Assembly: GCA_002104945.1 (NCBI GenBank)
Contig: MCFH01000050.1
Span: forward strand, 58,501-122,500
Source: Piromyces finnis
Lineage: Eukaryota > Neocallimastigomycota > Neocallimastigomycetes > Neocallimastigales > Neocallimastigaceae
Direction of reading: 5' to 3'
Length of the DNA stretch: 64,000 nt
Positions 34,656 to 46,600 of this stretch are shown here, in pieces. Positions within the stretch are counted from its first letter, which is position 1, and each line of letters starts with the position of its first letter. A model generated the notes under the pieces. It had not been told where the DNA came from and ran no database searches. It was given only the letters and a program-made list of their open reading frames with translations. Position numbers and translations under genes: made by a program.

Positions 34656-34687
34656 TTTAGTATCAAAAGCATTTAGTATCAAAAGCA
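34656..34687. repeat. 16-bp perfect tandem duplication
   Basis: The unit TTTAGTATCAAAAGCA occurs twice, back to back, about 120 bases upstream of the ATG at 34807. Its position would allow a role in that gene's promoter, but nothing else supports this. Confidence 0.85.
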
Positions 34688-34806
34688 ATTCAAAATTTTT
34701 ATTTTTAATCTATTTAACCTTTTTTTTTTATTATTTTCAAAATTAATTCTAATACAAAATAAGGATATAATAAAAGTAGGGAAGATATTTGTTATATTTT
34801 AACAAG

Positions 34807-37800
34807 ATGGAAAACAAGAGAGATAATTTAAATCATCATAAACATGTAAATGAAAGAAAGTTGGAATCAGATTTTTCAGATAATTATTCAGAAGATAATT
34901 TCTCAAATTCATCAGAAAATTTTATTTATTCCCCTTTAAAATGTCATTATCCTTCTTCATATATTCCAAGCGATGGATATAAAATATCAAAATGCATACG
35001 GATTAAAAAGCATTCTAGTAAGGATGAAAAAAGGCATAAAAAAAATAAAAATAATGAAGATAGCAGTAGGGAATTAAGCATTAAAAAACATATGGAATAT
35101 TTACAAAATGATAGAAATATTAAAATGGAAAAGCTTTTAAAAAAATCTGATAAAAATTCACGGAACGATGAGAGTAATATTGAAAGTACAAACGTTAAAA
35201 ATGATGATTCTTTTTTTTCTATTTATTCAATACCATCAATATCATCTTTTTCTTTTGGTTCTTCAGACCAAACTAAATCAACAATAAAACGAATATATAA
35301 AAATTATATGAATAGTATTAGCATTGATTCACCTTCAAAATTAAGTAATGAAACATTTTTAAAGTATATTGAAACACCGATATTTGAAAAAACTAAAGTA
35401 ATGTTTAGTAAGGAAGAAAAAAAAGCTAAACCCCAGTCAGAGAATATTTTTGATATTTCTTTATTATCTAATAAAAACAATAATGATGATGAAAATTGCA
35501 ATAAGAGTAATATATATGAATTATATTATAGTTCAGCAGATGATGATAATAAATCAATAAATTCGTATTTATCTAAATCACCAATAATTCAATATCAAAA
35601 AAATATTTTATCGAATGAATATTATGAAAATGATGATAATGCTATTTTAACACCAAAAAGCAATAATTCATCATCGCCAATAAATAATCCAAAGCAATTA
35701 TTAAATCTATCAATTGATGATATAAAAGAAAAAAATAATAAATCTTCAAAAAGCATTACATCTATAAGTAAAACCAAAGAAAATAACAAAAAAAGTTTAT
35801 TGGAATTATATTCATCTCCAAAATATGATACCATTCCTTCGTTTATTAATAATGTTACATCTAAGTTTGACTCTGAAATAAATTATATTAAAGAAAATCC
35901 ATTACTTGTCTCCAGCTTGTCATACTCTTCAAAAAACCCACTAAAATATACCTCAAATAAAAATTCAGAAACTTCAGTTATGAATGATACCCTTGATGAC
36001 ATTAGTATAACTAATGAAGACATAGAATTGGAGTCCCTTATAAACCCAAATTTCCCAGTTATTGACAAAGATAATTTAAGTAATAATAAAAATGCTTTTA
36101 ATCCTTCTGTGAAATCACAAAGAAGCAGCAAAAAGGATAAAGAAAATATAGAAAATACTATTAAAGCTAATCTTTCATTTGAATCCAATGATGCTTTTAC
36201 AGAAAGTGTTTGTAATTCAGTCATCAATGATTCAAATATATATACTCCAAAATATATTAAAAAGACATCAATAAAAGATGAAAAAACTTCAATAGATATT
36301 GGAAAAAAGTCAAAAAAAGAAGAGGAAGAAATTGGAAGTTATGAGATTATTAGTCCAACAGAAAGTTTTGAAAGAATTTTAATTAATAGTAATAAATCGG
36401 TAAAACATCATGATATTGATATAGGTAGAAAAAAATATAATGATAAAAATAATAGATATAATACTTCTAAATTAAATAAAAATTTCAATGATATATTATT
36501 TAATATTGATAATAAATCAGATGATCAATCAGACGAAGAAAAACATTCCAAAAAAGAATATAAAGATATTATAAATAAAAAAGTGCCGCAGAAAGAATCA
36601 CTCAAAGAGAATATTATGTTAAGTGATCATTTCTTATTAAAGAGTGATGCTTCATTTCTTTCTTTAAATTCAAACCAAGAAGAAAATGATGATATTTTTA
36701 TTCTTGGTAGAAAAAATAAAAGTTATGATAGCAATAAATATAGAACCAATACAAATAATTCTGATTATAATGTTAATGATATATATACAAGTAAAAACAT
36801 AAATCCTGACAAGATTAAAAGAGATAATGTAAATACGAATTATAAAATTAATATCAATCAATTTGATCAAAGCAATTATAATGATAACAAAGACGATAAT
36901 TTAAATAATATATTAAGTAAATATGAAAAGGAAAATATTTCATCGGAAATTAAAAATGAATCAAAGTTAAAATCATCTAATGATTTTAATAAAATTCAAA
37001 TTAATGAGAATAAGAGTGTAAATAATTTTAGTACCTTAATTAATGATAATGAAGAAGAGGATATTCTAAGTGATGTAAATCAAAAAGAATTTAAAAAGTT
37101 TAATGAAATAATCAATGATCTTTCTAATGTTCAGAACACTAATTTATATCATGTCCAAACGTACACTACATCAACACAGTATGAGAAAATACCTATATCG
37201 TCAGCAAATAAAAGTAACGATTATACTAATTTTTCATTTTTACCACCATTAATCGATGAAAAAAAAAATAAAATGATAAATTCCTTTTCAGAAATAGATT
37301 ATCATTTGAATTCAAACAAAAAAGGAAGTCACAATTCACATCATACATATCAAAATAGTTCTGATACTAGTATTTATAATGGAAAAACGATGATTATTGA
37401 TGAAAAAGAGGTTCACCATCAAATAAGTTTTGATTCTTCGGATATGATTATTGAAAACGATGATAATGATGAATTAGAATTACCAATTGATAAATTAAAT
37501 TTAAGTCAAAATGAAGACAAAACTTATAAAGATAAGGTGAAGAAAGAATATTTTATGAATGATAGCTATTCAAGTATTCTATATAATTTAAAAGAGAATA
37601 AAATATTAAATGATGCATCCTTTGATAATAATTATACTACGAATTCATACAAGCCTTCATCATCAAATAGAAAACAGTCTATTCCAACTTCTAAATCTAG
37701 CTTATTATCACCAATAAGTCCAAACATTAATTTTTCACTAAATAGCGATGACAATGATTCTTTTTTTAATTATTCCATTATAGAACCATCTATTTTAAAA

Positions 37801-38514
37801 AATAAAAGTAATGATTATAAAGACGACCAAAGTGAATTAAGTATTAATCATATCAACATTAATGAAAATCATTTTTCAAGTTCTAAGAAAATTCCAGCTT
37901 CATCATCAAGATCACCAAAAATACATGAAACAGATAAGCATTATGGAAAAGAAATAACAAAATCATCATCTTTATTATCATCACCAACATTATTAAATTA
38001 TTATCATCAGGAATTAGAAAAAGAAAGTGAAGGAAAGTCTGGAAAGAAATTTGGAAAATATGATGATTTTGATTTATATGAAAAGTTAATGAATGAAAGT
38101 GATAAAAACAATATGAAATTAGTTTGTGATATTATTACTCGAATGAATACTATTCAAACTGATCTTAATCGTAAATTTGAAATGCAATCAAAACTTTTAG
38201 AAGATTTAATGACGGTAAAAGAAGACGATAATCATGATGCCCATTCGGATTATAATATACCACCATTATATGATAATGATAATAGTTCTAGTTTTCATTT
38301 TTATAATTCTAATCATCGTCATGGATCTATCTGTTCTTCTAATAACTCATCTTCTGTATTAACGGATGATATAAATAAGTTATCCTCATCCTATTATCTT
38401 AAAAAATTTAGAACTTTGAAATCATATCAAAAAGATATTGAAAAATTAAACAAATATCAAAGTTCAAATATGGAGTATTTATTAGAAATTATTAGGGATA
38501 TAAAAGATAATTAA
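34807..38514 (+). CDS. Unknown 1235-residue Asn/Ser/Lys/Asp-rich protein
   Basis: A single uninterrupted exon, unusual here for its length without introns. The start is the ATG at 34807 in a good context (AAGATGG). Nearly the whole protein is low complexity: acidic Ser/Asn stretches with many S-P and T-P sites ('LLSPISPNINFSL', 'SSSRSPKIHE'). A more ordered C-terminal region (from ~38080: 'FDLYEKLMNESDKNN', 'VCDIITRMNTIQTDLNRKFEMQ') predicts a coiled coil, and a second short helix 'YQKDIEKLNKYQSSNMEYLLEII' closes the protein. There is no signal peptide, membrane segment or catalytic motif. The multiple proline-directed sites would suit a phosphoregulated scaffold (cytoskeletal or cell cycle), which is inference only. 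Confidence 0.8.
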   Translation: MENKRDNLNHHKHVNERKLESDFSDNYSEDNFSNSSENFIYSPLKCHYPSSYIPSDGYKISKCIRIKKHSSKDEKRHKKNKNNEDSSRELSIKKHMEYLQNDRNIKMEKLLKKSDKNSRNDESNIESTNVKNDDSFFSIYSIPSISSFSFGSSDQTKSTIKRIYKNYMNSISIDSPSKLSNETFLKYIETPIFEKTKVMFSKEEKKAKPQSENIFDISLLSNKNNNDDENCNKSNIYELYYSSADDDNKSINSYLSKSPIIQYQKNILSNEYYENDDNAILTPKSNNSSSPINNPKQLLNLSIDDIKEKNNKSSKSITSISKTKENNKKSLLELYSSPKYDTIPSFINNVTSKFDSEINYIKENPLLVSSLSYSSKNPLKYTSNKNSETSVMNDTLDDISITNEDIELESLINPNFPVIDKDNLSNNKNAFNPSVKSQRSSKKDKENIENTIKANLSFESNDAFTESVCNSVINDSNIYTPKYIKKTSIKDEKTSIDIGKKSKKEEEEIGSYEIISPTESFERILINSNKSVKHHDIDIGRKKYNDKNNRYNTSKLNKNFNDILFNIDNKSDDQSDEEKHSKKEYKDIINKKVPQKESLKENIMLSDHFLLKSDASFLSLNSNQEENDDIFILGRKNKSYDSNKYRTNTNNSDYNVNDIYTSKNINPDKIKRDNVNTNYKININQFDQSNYNDNKDDNLNNILSKYEKENISSEIKNESKLKSSNDFNKIQINENKSVNNFSTLINDNEEEDILSDVNQKEFKKFNEIINDLSNVQNTNLYHVQTYTTSTQYEKIPISSANKSNDYTNFSFLPPLIDEKKNKMINSFSEIDYHLNSNKKGSHNSHHTYQNSSDTSIYNGKTMIIDEKEVHHQISFDSSDMIIENDDNDELELPIDKLNLSQNEDKTYKDKVKKEYFMNDSYSSILYNLKENKILNDASFDNNYTTNSYKPSSSNRKQSIPTSKSSLLSPISPNINFSLNSDDNDSFFNYSIIEPSILKNKSNDYKDDQSELSINHININENHFSSSKKIPASSSRSPKIHETDKHYGKEITKSSSLLSSPTLLNYYHQELEKESEGKSGKKFGKYDDFDLYEKLMNESDKNNMKLVCDIITRMNTIQTDLNRKFEMQSKLLEDLMTVKEDDNHDAHSDYNIPPLYDNDNSSSFHFYNSNHRHGSICSSNNSSSVLTDDINKLSSSYYLKKFRTLKSYQKDIEKLNKYQSSNMEYLLEIIRDIKDN

Positions 38515-38838
38515 ATTTTGGAAGTTAAAAAAGAAGACATTATTTTTAATTTTTTTTTTCTTTATTTTTTAATTTTATAAACTTTTACAAAATTAAAAAT
38601 AATACATAAATAAACTAATTTAATTATAAATATATAAGTATAATAATAATAAAAAGATTTTTTTTTTTTTTTTTTTTTTTAATAATTTTATATATGCAGA
38701 TTGTTTATATATATTATTTGTTTGTTAAATTAATTTATGATTATAAAAATCTATTATGTAAAATCATTATATAATTATAAAAAAGTTAAGGCTTCTTTTC
38801 AAACAATTTACTTTTTTTTTTTAGATCCTTTTAACTAT
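38515..38838. other. Intergenic, convergent 3' ends
   Basis: About 320 bases with a poly-T run (38659-38680). Nothing else was seen. Confidence 0.5.
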
Positions 38839-41174
38839 TTATGGAAAAGACATATTTCTATATAATTCAGCTAATACAAAAGCAATAGTATCTTGATCAT
38901 TCCAGTAACTAGAATGAGCTGGAATAGCAGCAAGATATTGATTATCAAGAATTTGGGCTTGAATAGCATAATCAAGTCTTCCATTAATATTAATATTTTT
39001 TAAGTCACGATTATCAAATTCTTTTTCGGTTAAAGATTCTTCACTTTTAGATTTATCATTATTTGGAATTAAGGCTTGGACAACATTATAAACATTACCA
39101 AAAAGTCTCATACCTTTAAGAGTTAAATCTTTTTGAATTCCTTGGAATTCACGAACTGTACCTGTTAAACCACCTTTTGAGTAAGGTATTGGATTTGGCT
39201 TAAAAGTTTCACCATCATTCTTTTCATACTCACTCTTTTTTAAAACCAAAGGTTCTATACGATGAGCAACAGGATCAGATGGATGAAAAATATTAAACCA
39301 GTTTTTTACAATTGGAACTAATACATCATTTGATGTTAAACCTTCCTTTGTTGGGTTTTTCCAATCAAAGAATCTAATACATCTATCACTTAAAATGGTA
39401 AAAAGACCAACAGGAGAACCAACACCTTATTTATTAGTTTTAATTAATAAATTTATGGGAAATTAACGGATTTATAATTTTTTGATTTTGATTATTATTA
39501 TTATTAATAATAATAATAAAAATAGTAGTAGATTGTTATTATGAATTTCTCTTTAGATAACAACAAGATTAAAATAATATTTAGCAATATACTTACCAAA
39601 GAAATTTTCTACAGGGAAATCTAATTGTTTAAATTTGTAATTTGCTTCACCTCCATAAGGTGATAATCTATTATAGTTGACAATATCAACTTTTTCTGTA
39701 TTTAATACTTCTGGTATTTGATGACATAAAATATCAAAGCAAAGTTGACTACCAAGAGAGTGACCAAATAAACTAACCTTTCCATTAAAATCAGGATGAT
39801 GCTTTTTGAATAACTTATAAAGTCGATTAAATTCATTTGATAAAATTGTAATCATTTGTTGATAATGTCTTGGTGTCATATAAAATAATACTAATATTAA
39901 AAATTAATAATTATATTTGATTAATAATTTTATAAGATATTTTATTAATATAAAATTATTAGATTATATAATAATATAATTATATTATTATTATATTAAT
40001 TTACCATCAAGAGCAAGATCAGTAACAACTTTTCTTACTATTGGAATAGATTCTAATAAAATATCTTCCATTCTTGGAAAATTGAGTTCATCAATTTCAT
40101 CATCTTCATCGTCATCGTCATCACTATCATTTACAGATGGTACTTTGAGACTTTCTTTACTAGATGGATTAGTCTTTAAATTATCGTTTGATTTATCTTC
40201 AGATTTGTCTTCATTTTCAATTGAATTGTTTTTTTTTTCTGCTGATTTTTCTTCTTCCAATTTTTTTTCTAAATTACTTAAGCTCTTTTTTAAATTAACA
40301 CTAGCATTACTTAAGCGACGTTTTCGTTTAACTGTGTATCTATCAATATTCATTTGCCTTCTCCTTAATTTTTTTTTTTTTTTTCATTAAATGTATTATT
40401 GATAAAAATTTTTAAATGAAAATTTATTTATTATTTATTATTAAACCCTATTTTATAATAAAATCTATTAAATAAAACATTGTAGACTAATTTACCAATT
40501 AACAGGTATGAATTGAACACCAGTTCCTTTAGGAACATAAATATGCTTATATGCACTTTCGGATGTTGTTGGAAAGGATGGTAATGGAACACCTTTTTGA
40601 TGTTGGTTTTTATCCTTTGCGAAATATAATTCTGCAACTTCTTTTGCTGTTTTTCTTATATCATTTACACCTAATTAAAAATATTTTTTTATTTCATTAA
40701 AACTATTTAATATAAGCACAAAACAAGTACATATATATTAACTTGTCTGAGAATTTACTTTGTTCAATTGTAGAAGAAGAATTGTTTTCGCAAAACTTTT
40801 CTCCAATACCGTGAACTACAAAAACTAAATGTTCAATTTTTTCGTAACGATGATCTTTTTCGTTATTATCTGTTACTTTATAATTGTTAATACTATATTC
40901 AGTGTTTGACTTTTGTGGTTCCTTTGTTAATGGTACATCTTCTAATGAACTAGTTATGTTTTTTATATTTTCTTTTTCACTTTCACTATATTTTTTACTT
41001 TTACTTCTACTTTTATTTTTATTATTTTTATTTTGAAGTTCTTCCTCGTTACGTTTTTTCCATTTTTCGACTTCTGCATAACCTCTAATTAATCTTGTTC
41101 CTCCAATATTTTCATTATTGGTAATTTTTGTCATTACTGCTCTTGCCAATTGGGAAGCAATCTTTATTTTTAAA

Positions 41175-41225
<51 letters not shown>

Positions 41226-42033
41226 TACAATGATATTAAAATATTAATTATATTTATAAATACCCGCATTAAATAAACAATTTAATAATTGAAATGTTAT
41301 GATTAATTATATTTTATAATATTTAATTAATTTTAAAACTAAAGTTACATTTGTTGACAATAACCAAGCACTATTTGGTCCAGAGTATGTAATACATTGG
41401 CCTACATATGGTCCTGTTAAAATAGTCGAGTTTTGTATTAATAAAAATAGTTTATATTTTTTTGTATATTTTTTGTTTGTAATTTCTAACTTTAATTTTT
41501 TTTTATTTTTTTTTCAATGACAAAAATTTTTAATATATTAAATTTATAATTAATATAATATATTAACCTGTTAATCTATAATTTCTTTTATCTTCAAAAT
41601 CAATTGTTGTAGATTTAGCCTTTTCATTATTTTTTGGAGGTTCCATTAACCATGGTTGTGCTTGTTGATAACCTTCTTCAATTTGTCTTGATAATTCTTC
41701 ATCACATGCAAGAAATTTAAACATATCTGTAGCATAAAACCATGTTCCTCTTACAACTTCATATGATTTTCCTTTCCAATAAATAGGTGATAAAGTTCTT
41801 TTTGGAATATTAACCTCAAATAAAAGATCTTCCATTACATCAATTGTTTCGGGAGGCTTTTCAATTCCATTACCATTGTCATATTTAATTAATCTTTGAT
41901 ATGCTCTTTCTAAATTTTCAGAATCATTCTTTGAAAATTCAATTCGTATGTTTGGAGTTTCTTTATGTTTACTGTCAGATTCTAAAGAATGAAACCAATA
42001 CGGAATCAAAGCAGGCGCTTCCGATAATGCCAT
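38839..42033 (-). CDS. DDHD-domain intracellular phospholipase A1
   Basis: Seven exons, ~780 residues, from the ATG at 42031-42033 to the TAA at 38839. The N-terminal block matches DDHD1/DDL1-type enzymes ('IPYWFHSLES', 'VRGTWFYATD'). Next comes 'HLVFVVHGIGEK', then 'DVLFYMTPRHYQQM' and the nucleophile elbow G-H-S-L-G in 'VSLFGHSLGSQLCFD' (~39760). The DDHD region follows, with 'FHPSDPVAHRIEPLV', 'RLDYAIQAQ' and 'HSSYWNDQDTIAFVL' supplying the metal-site-like D/H residues. The enzyme should release sn-1 fatty acids from phospholipids such as phosphatidic acid, in the cytosol or on mitochondria-related or ER membranes. A Lys/Ser/Glu-rich insert lies between 'HGIGEK' and the serine motif. One donor (CAAA|GTAAAT near 40758) lies inside what looks like open frame, and using it restores the 'SVNDIRKTA' block. 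Confidence 0.92.
41179..41225. repeat. ATA microsatellite in an intron of the DDHD gene
   Basis: About 15 ATA units lie in the intron before the exon starting 'IASQLARAVMT'. Confidence 0.85.
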
Positions 42034-42399
42034 AATATATATTTGCCAAGACTATAGTAAATAAATTATTTTTTAAAATGAAATGATTTTTACAAATTGA
42101 AAGTTTTTTAAAATTTAAATGTTTAATTTTTCCATATATATTATATATTATTGAAACATATATTATATATATTGTATAAATTAATAATTTAATTTATATA
42201 TAAAAAGATAATTTATTAAATTTTTGTAAATAAGTGAAATTATAAAAAGAATGGAATGAGTTTTTTAGAAGAGAAATAATTAAAAAAATTTGAAAAAGGT
42301 GATAAATATAAAATTTATAAGAATATATTTTATTATATGTTTTCAACATAATAATGTTATATTCATATATATTAATAAATTACATATTTTTTTTTAGAC

Positions 42400-42631
42400 A
42401 TTTCATATATCCTCATCTAACCCCCTGAGGTATATAGGGCACGGCTAATTTGAAATGGCTTTGCTCTTAACGGTCCTATTTCCCAAGACCTTGAACCTTT
42501 AAGCGAAAGATAATTAACGATGAGAACATCCCTCAAGATCATAGTTAGTAATCATGCCAATTTGTGATACCCCTTCCTACGAATAACCTAAACTTCAGAG
42601 GAAAAACTGCTTAGTAGCAGTAACCATTTTT
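42400..42631 (+). ncRNA. Candidate structured non-coding RNA gene, identity unresolved
   Basis: By hand count, 42411-42620 has 86 G+C in 210 bases (41%), against long flanks that are mostly A/T. No frame is open across it. It contains compact hairpins: CCTCA (42411-42415) with TGAGG (42426-42430), GGTC/GACC around 42472-42490, and ACTGCT-TAGT-AGCAGT (42606-42621). On the plus strand the first run of five T occurs at 42627-42631, just after the last hairpin, as in a Pol III terminator. The minus strand has an internal T5, so plus is preferred. I compared it from memory with U1, U2, U4, U5, U6, U3, SRP, 5S and MRP RNAs without a match. The stretch GATACCCC...ATAACCTAAACTTCAGA has a weak resemblance to the 3' part of human RNase P RNA. 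RNase P RNA is therefore a guess to test, not a call. Confidence 0.6.
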
Positions 42632-42646
42632 ATAATTATTTTGTTG

Positions 42647-42677
42647 TATACTAATTTAAAACCCTAAAATTAGTATA
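42647..42677. other. Perfect 11-bp hairpin with 9-base loop
   Basis: TATACTAATTT (42647-42657) and AAATTAGTATA (42667-42677) are exact reverse complements around the loop AAAACCCTA. It lies 16 bases after the T5 run of the candidate RNA and may be part of its 3' region or a processing hairpin. Confidence 0.8.
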
Positions 42678-43251
42678 TAAAACTTAAAAATTTATTTATG
42701 ACAGTCTTTGTCCTTTGATATTAACAAATGTATCATATTAGTTATTAAACCAATAAATTATATTAACAGCAATATTTCTTAATTGTTAAAAATATAAAAT
42801 TCAAAATTTAATATAAAAGTTAAATCATTTAATAGATACAATAACTATTAGCAAATAATTTTTTATTTTTTACAATTTAATAATAAAAAAAAAAAAAAAG
42901 AAGAATTTATTAGTAAAAGAGTAAAGGTTACTGACTTTATTCAATTTTTTAATTCAGCAAAATATAATCTGGAAATATTATTATTACGATGAAGGTTGAA
43001 ATTTTCTTTAAGAATTTGAATTATCAAATATAAAGATAGATTAAAATATCAAAGAAAATGATAAAAAAAAAAAAAAAAAAATGTAATGAATGAAATACTT
43101 AAAAAACAAAACAAAACAAAAATAACAGAAATATTGATTTATAATAATCGATATATATGTGTGATTTCAGTAATATTAAATGATACATAATAATTTTTTA
43201 AAAGTTTATTAAATATATATGTTAAAATAAAGATTTTGATAAAAGAAAAGG

Positions 43252-43283
<32 letters not shown>

Positions 43284-43452
43284 ATGTATATATAATAAAA
43301 AGTAAAAAAGTATATATAAATATATATAAACATAATAAATTAGTAATAATTAAAATATTACTATATAAATTTAGATTCTTTGTAGTTCATATAATAAATA
43401 GTATAATAAATAGTGTAATACATTATTATTCTTATTATCATAATAATTCTTA

Positions 43453-43483
<31 letters not shown>

Positions 43484-43635
43484 GTTATTTCTATTATTAT
43501 TACTATAATATTTAAAAATATAACATGTTTAATTTTTTATATAATTATCTATTAATTTTTTTTTTTTAAATAATACAAATTGAAAATAATACTATATATA
43601 TTGATGATGATATACACATTAAAAATTTATTTTAT
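42678..43635. other. Intergenic, downstream of the RBM26/27-like gene
   Basis: About 960 bases of AT-rich DNA with a poly-A run of ~35 bases (43247-43281) and a poly-T run (43459-43483). No genes are supported. Bases 42034-42399 on the other side of the candidate RNA are similarly empty. Confidence 0.5.
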
Positions 43636-46600
43636 TTATATTGAAGACTCTGGTTTAGATTCTTCTTCAGTTGGTTTAGTTTCGGCTTTTAAACTTTCTA
43701 ATGTTGATGAAAGATTAACTACTGCTTTATTGTCTGATCCATTTATCTTGTTAATTTTATTAGCTAATTGTGCTAAGGTTTCAGCAACAGCAGAGGAGGT
43801 TCCACTTACAGTAGTTGCTGGAATATCGTAAAGTTTAGGATCTGGTGTTTCTGTAAACCACGATAGTTCAAGAGTTTCATTTATTCCTTCAACCTTCTTA
43901 CCATAAATATATGCCTAAAAATAAAACCATATTAATTTTATATATTATGATTGCAGTATAATAATAAAAAAATATAATACATAATAAATATTTTATTAAT
44001 AATAATAATTAAATATTAATAAAAGAGAATTTTATATTAAAATATGATCTATCATTTCATTTCATTTTAATAGTATAAAATATTTTTTCATAAATAAATA
44101 TTAGGTATGTATAAAAATTTATTTTTACTTGTTCAGCTTGTGGACGAGTTTGATAATGTACAATTGCTGATTGATTGTCTTTACTTACAAGGAAATTTTC
44201 GACAATACCAAATAACTATTTAAAATTTATATGTATAATATTAGAATTTTAATTTTTTAATACTTTTTATAATTACAAATGATATTAAGATATTATTTAT
44301 TACTTCAAAATGTTGTTTAATTTGGGTTTGTTGATCTTTTGAGAATCCTTTAATTAATAATTTGGTTGGTCTATTATCAAGTCTAAATGATCTTCCTCCT
44401 CTTCCCCAACTATGAATACCTCTTCCACGTGCTCTAAAACCTCCTCTTCCTCTTAATGATGGTACGGAAGCTGATGTTGCAGCGGCAGCAGTGATTGCTG
44501 ACGCATCTATACCAAGATTAGCAGCCTTTTTAATTAAGTTATAAATTATTTTTATTATTATAAAATATTATATTTTAATTTATAATTATAATAAAACAAA
44601 TTTTATGAATGAAAAAAAAAAAAAGGAAAAAAATACTTATAATAATAAATAATTCAAAGTATATTAAAACTTACTTCTGTTTTCAATGATTCAACCTTTT
44701 CTTTAAGTAATTGTTCCTCCGCTGTTAATTTTGTATTTTCAACAGCTTTTTCTTCGACTGGTTTATTTGTTTCTGTTTCCTTTGGTTGTTGTAATATATT
44801 ACCAGCTAATATTTTTATATTTTGTGGTGAAGCATTCATAATGTGTTTTACAGATTCCGTTATTAAGCGAATATTGTTTAAAATTTCTTCTTTTTCTGGC
44901 TTAGTTAAATTTGGATTTTCAACTTGTTTCATGAATGCTTTTTGCTTTTCTAAATGTCTACTAATCATGGATTTTTTCATGATATTAATTTGTTCCATTT
45001 CTTCTGATGATAAAGCCGGTTTTTCTTCTTCTAATGATTTATTTTTAGATTGAGGTGATTCAATTCCTTCTGCTTCATTTTGAATTGAATTATCATTTTC
45101 TTCTGATTCTGTCTTTGCCCAATAAAGTTTAACAAATCTATTTCCGAAAATTGGGTCAGGACTATTATAAGCTTGGTTTGCTTCATTATATTGACTAAAT
45201 TGAATGGTAGCTTTATAATGTCTTGGACTAAGATTTATATTTAAAATTGTTCCAAACTTTTTAAAGTAATTATTAATTTTATCAATAGCAAAGTATTCAG
45301 GGGGTATATTTTCTATATTTAGTATAGATTGTTTTGCTGATTGTCTATGTCTGTTAAATCCAAATCCACCTCTACCGCGACCTCTTCCTCTGCCGCTTCT
45401 TCCTCTACCTGAAGTGTTTTGAGGATTATTATTATTGTTATTTTTAACTATATCATTATTATTAGATTGATTAGATTGTAATTGATCTTCCATTCTATTT
45501 TGATTACTCATATTATTATTTTGGAATGAATTATCCATTTGCTCATTTCCCCATTGGGAAGGTCCAACATTCGAGTTATATGATGGACGTTCTGGGTCAT
45601 AACCTTCAGTATTCACTAATATTAATAATTCCAAATTCATGGATAAATTAAAATTATTATTTGAATGAAAATAAAATAAAATAAAATAAAATAAATATAT
45701 ATATATTATAATAATTTATTAAATTAGAATATAAATTGTTAATATTCGTTGCTATATTATATAAAAGGAGATTGACTTACAATATGAATTATCATTTTCA
45801 AATACATTGTTACCATTCATATATTGATTATTAAAATTATTTTGATTCATTGAAGGCATCATTCTTGGGGGAATATTATTATTCATCATGTTATCGAAAT
45901 TTCTTCTATTAGATGATGCCATTTCATCTACAACAATTCTATCCATTCCATGATCATACGGGCACATATCACCCCTTAAACAATAACCTTTTTCTAATTT
46001 TCAATATAAATAAAATATTTAGTATTTAATTTAACAAATTTATTAAATTAGTTTAATATTTTAAACAATTAACTTTATATTTACCATCATAATCTATACA
46101 CCTTTGAATTGGGTGCATACCATTATTAGTTTGGTTTCTAAATTGTTGTTGGTTTCTTCCTCGGAATCTATTTTGATTATTTTGCATAACTTGCATATTT
46201 TGATTATTTTGATTGAACCACATGTTATTATTATTACCATTATTACCATTATTATTATTCATATTATTATTATTTAAATAGCTAAAGTCCTGATTCATAT
46301 TTTGATAGGTTTTTTTTGAATTCATATGCTTATTATTATTTATTTGATTTTGTTGATTTTGATGATAATTATTTTTAAAGTTATTTTTACCATCTTCGTT
46401 TGAATCATTACTGCGCATATACTTTCCATTTCCTTTTGAATTATCACTATCATTTTCGTTTCTTCTTCTTTTTCCTAAATTATTATTGTTGTTTATATTA
46501 CTATTACTATTATTGTTTGAAAATGAATTTGTTTTGTTTTGATTCTTATTGTCGTATTGGTTATTCGATGATGATTTATTGGATTTATTGTCGGTTCTAT

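Larger units (their letters stand above)
29108..34806. other. Gene desert, about 5.7 kb
   Basis: No reading frame here combines length with non-trivial composition. Frames such as 30127-30333 are A/T-driven. The region contains poly-T runs (29743-29765), an ATA repeat (32514-32551), a small base-composition bump at 33586-33654, and a 16-base tandem duplication near its right end. It could be decayed intergenic DNA or hold non-coding transcripts, and I see no transposon protein remnants. Confidence 0.5.

Noticed and set aside
42400-42631. rRNA or tRNA identity for the GC-rich island
   Set aside because: No remembered 5S, 5.8S, SSU or LSU core sequence and no tRNA T-loop or anticodon arrangement could be found on either strand.
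42658-42666. Telomerase template reading of AAAACCCTA
   Set aside because: Only about one repeat unit, inside a hairpin loop rather than a single-stranded template region. Kept only as a note under the hairpin finding.
43139-43333. Minus-strand poly-Phe frame
   Set aside because: Caused by the ~35-base poly-A tract. No gene-like content.
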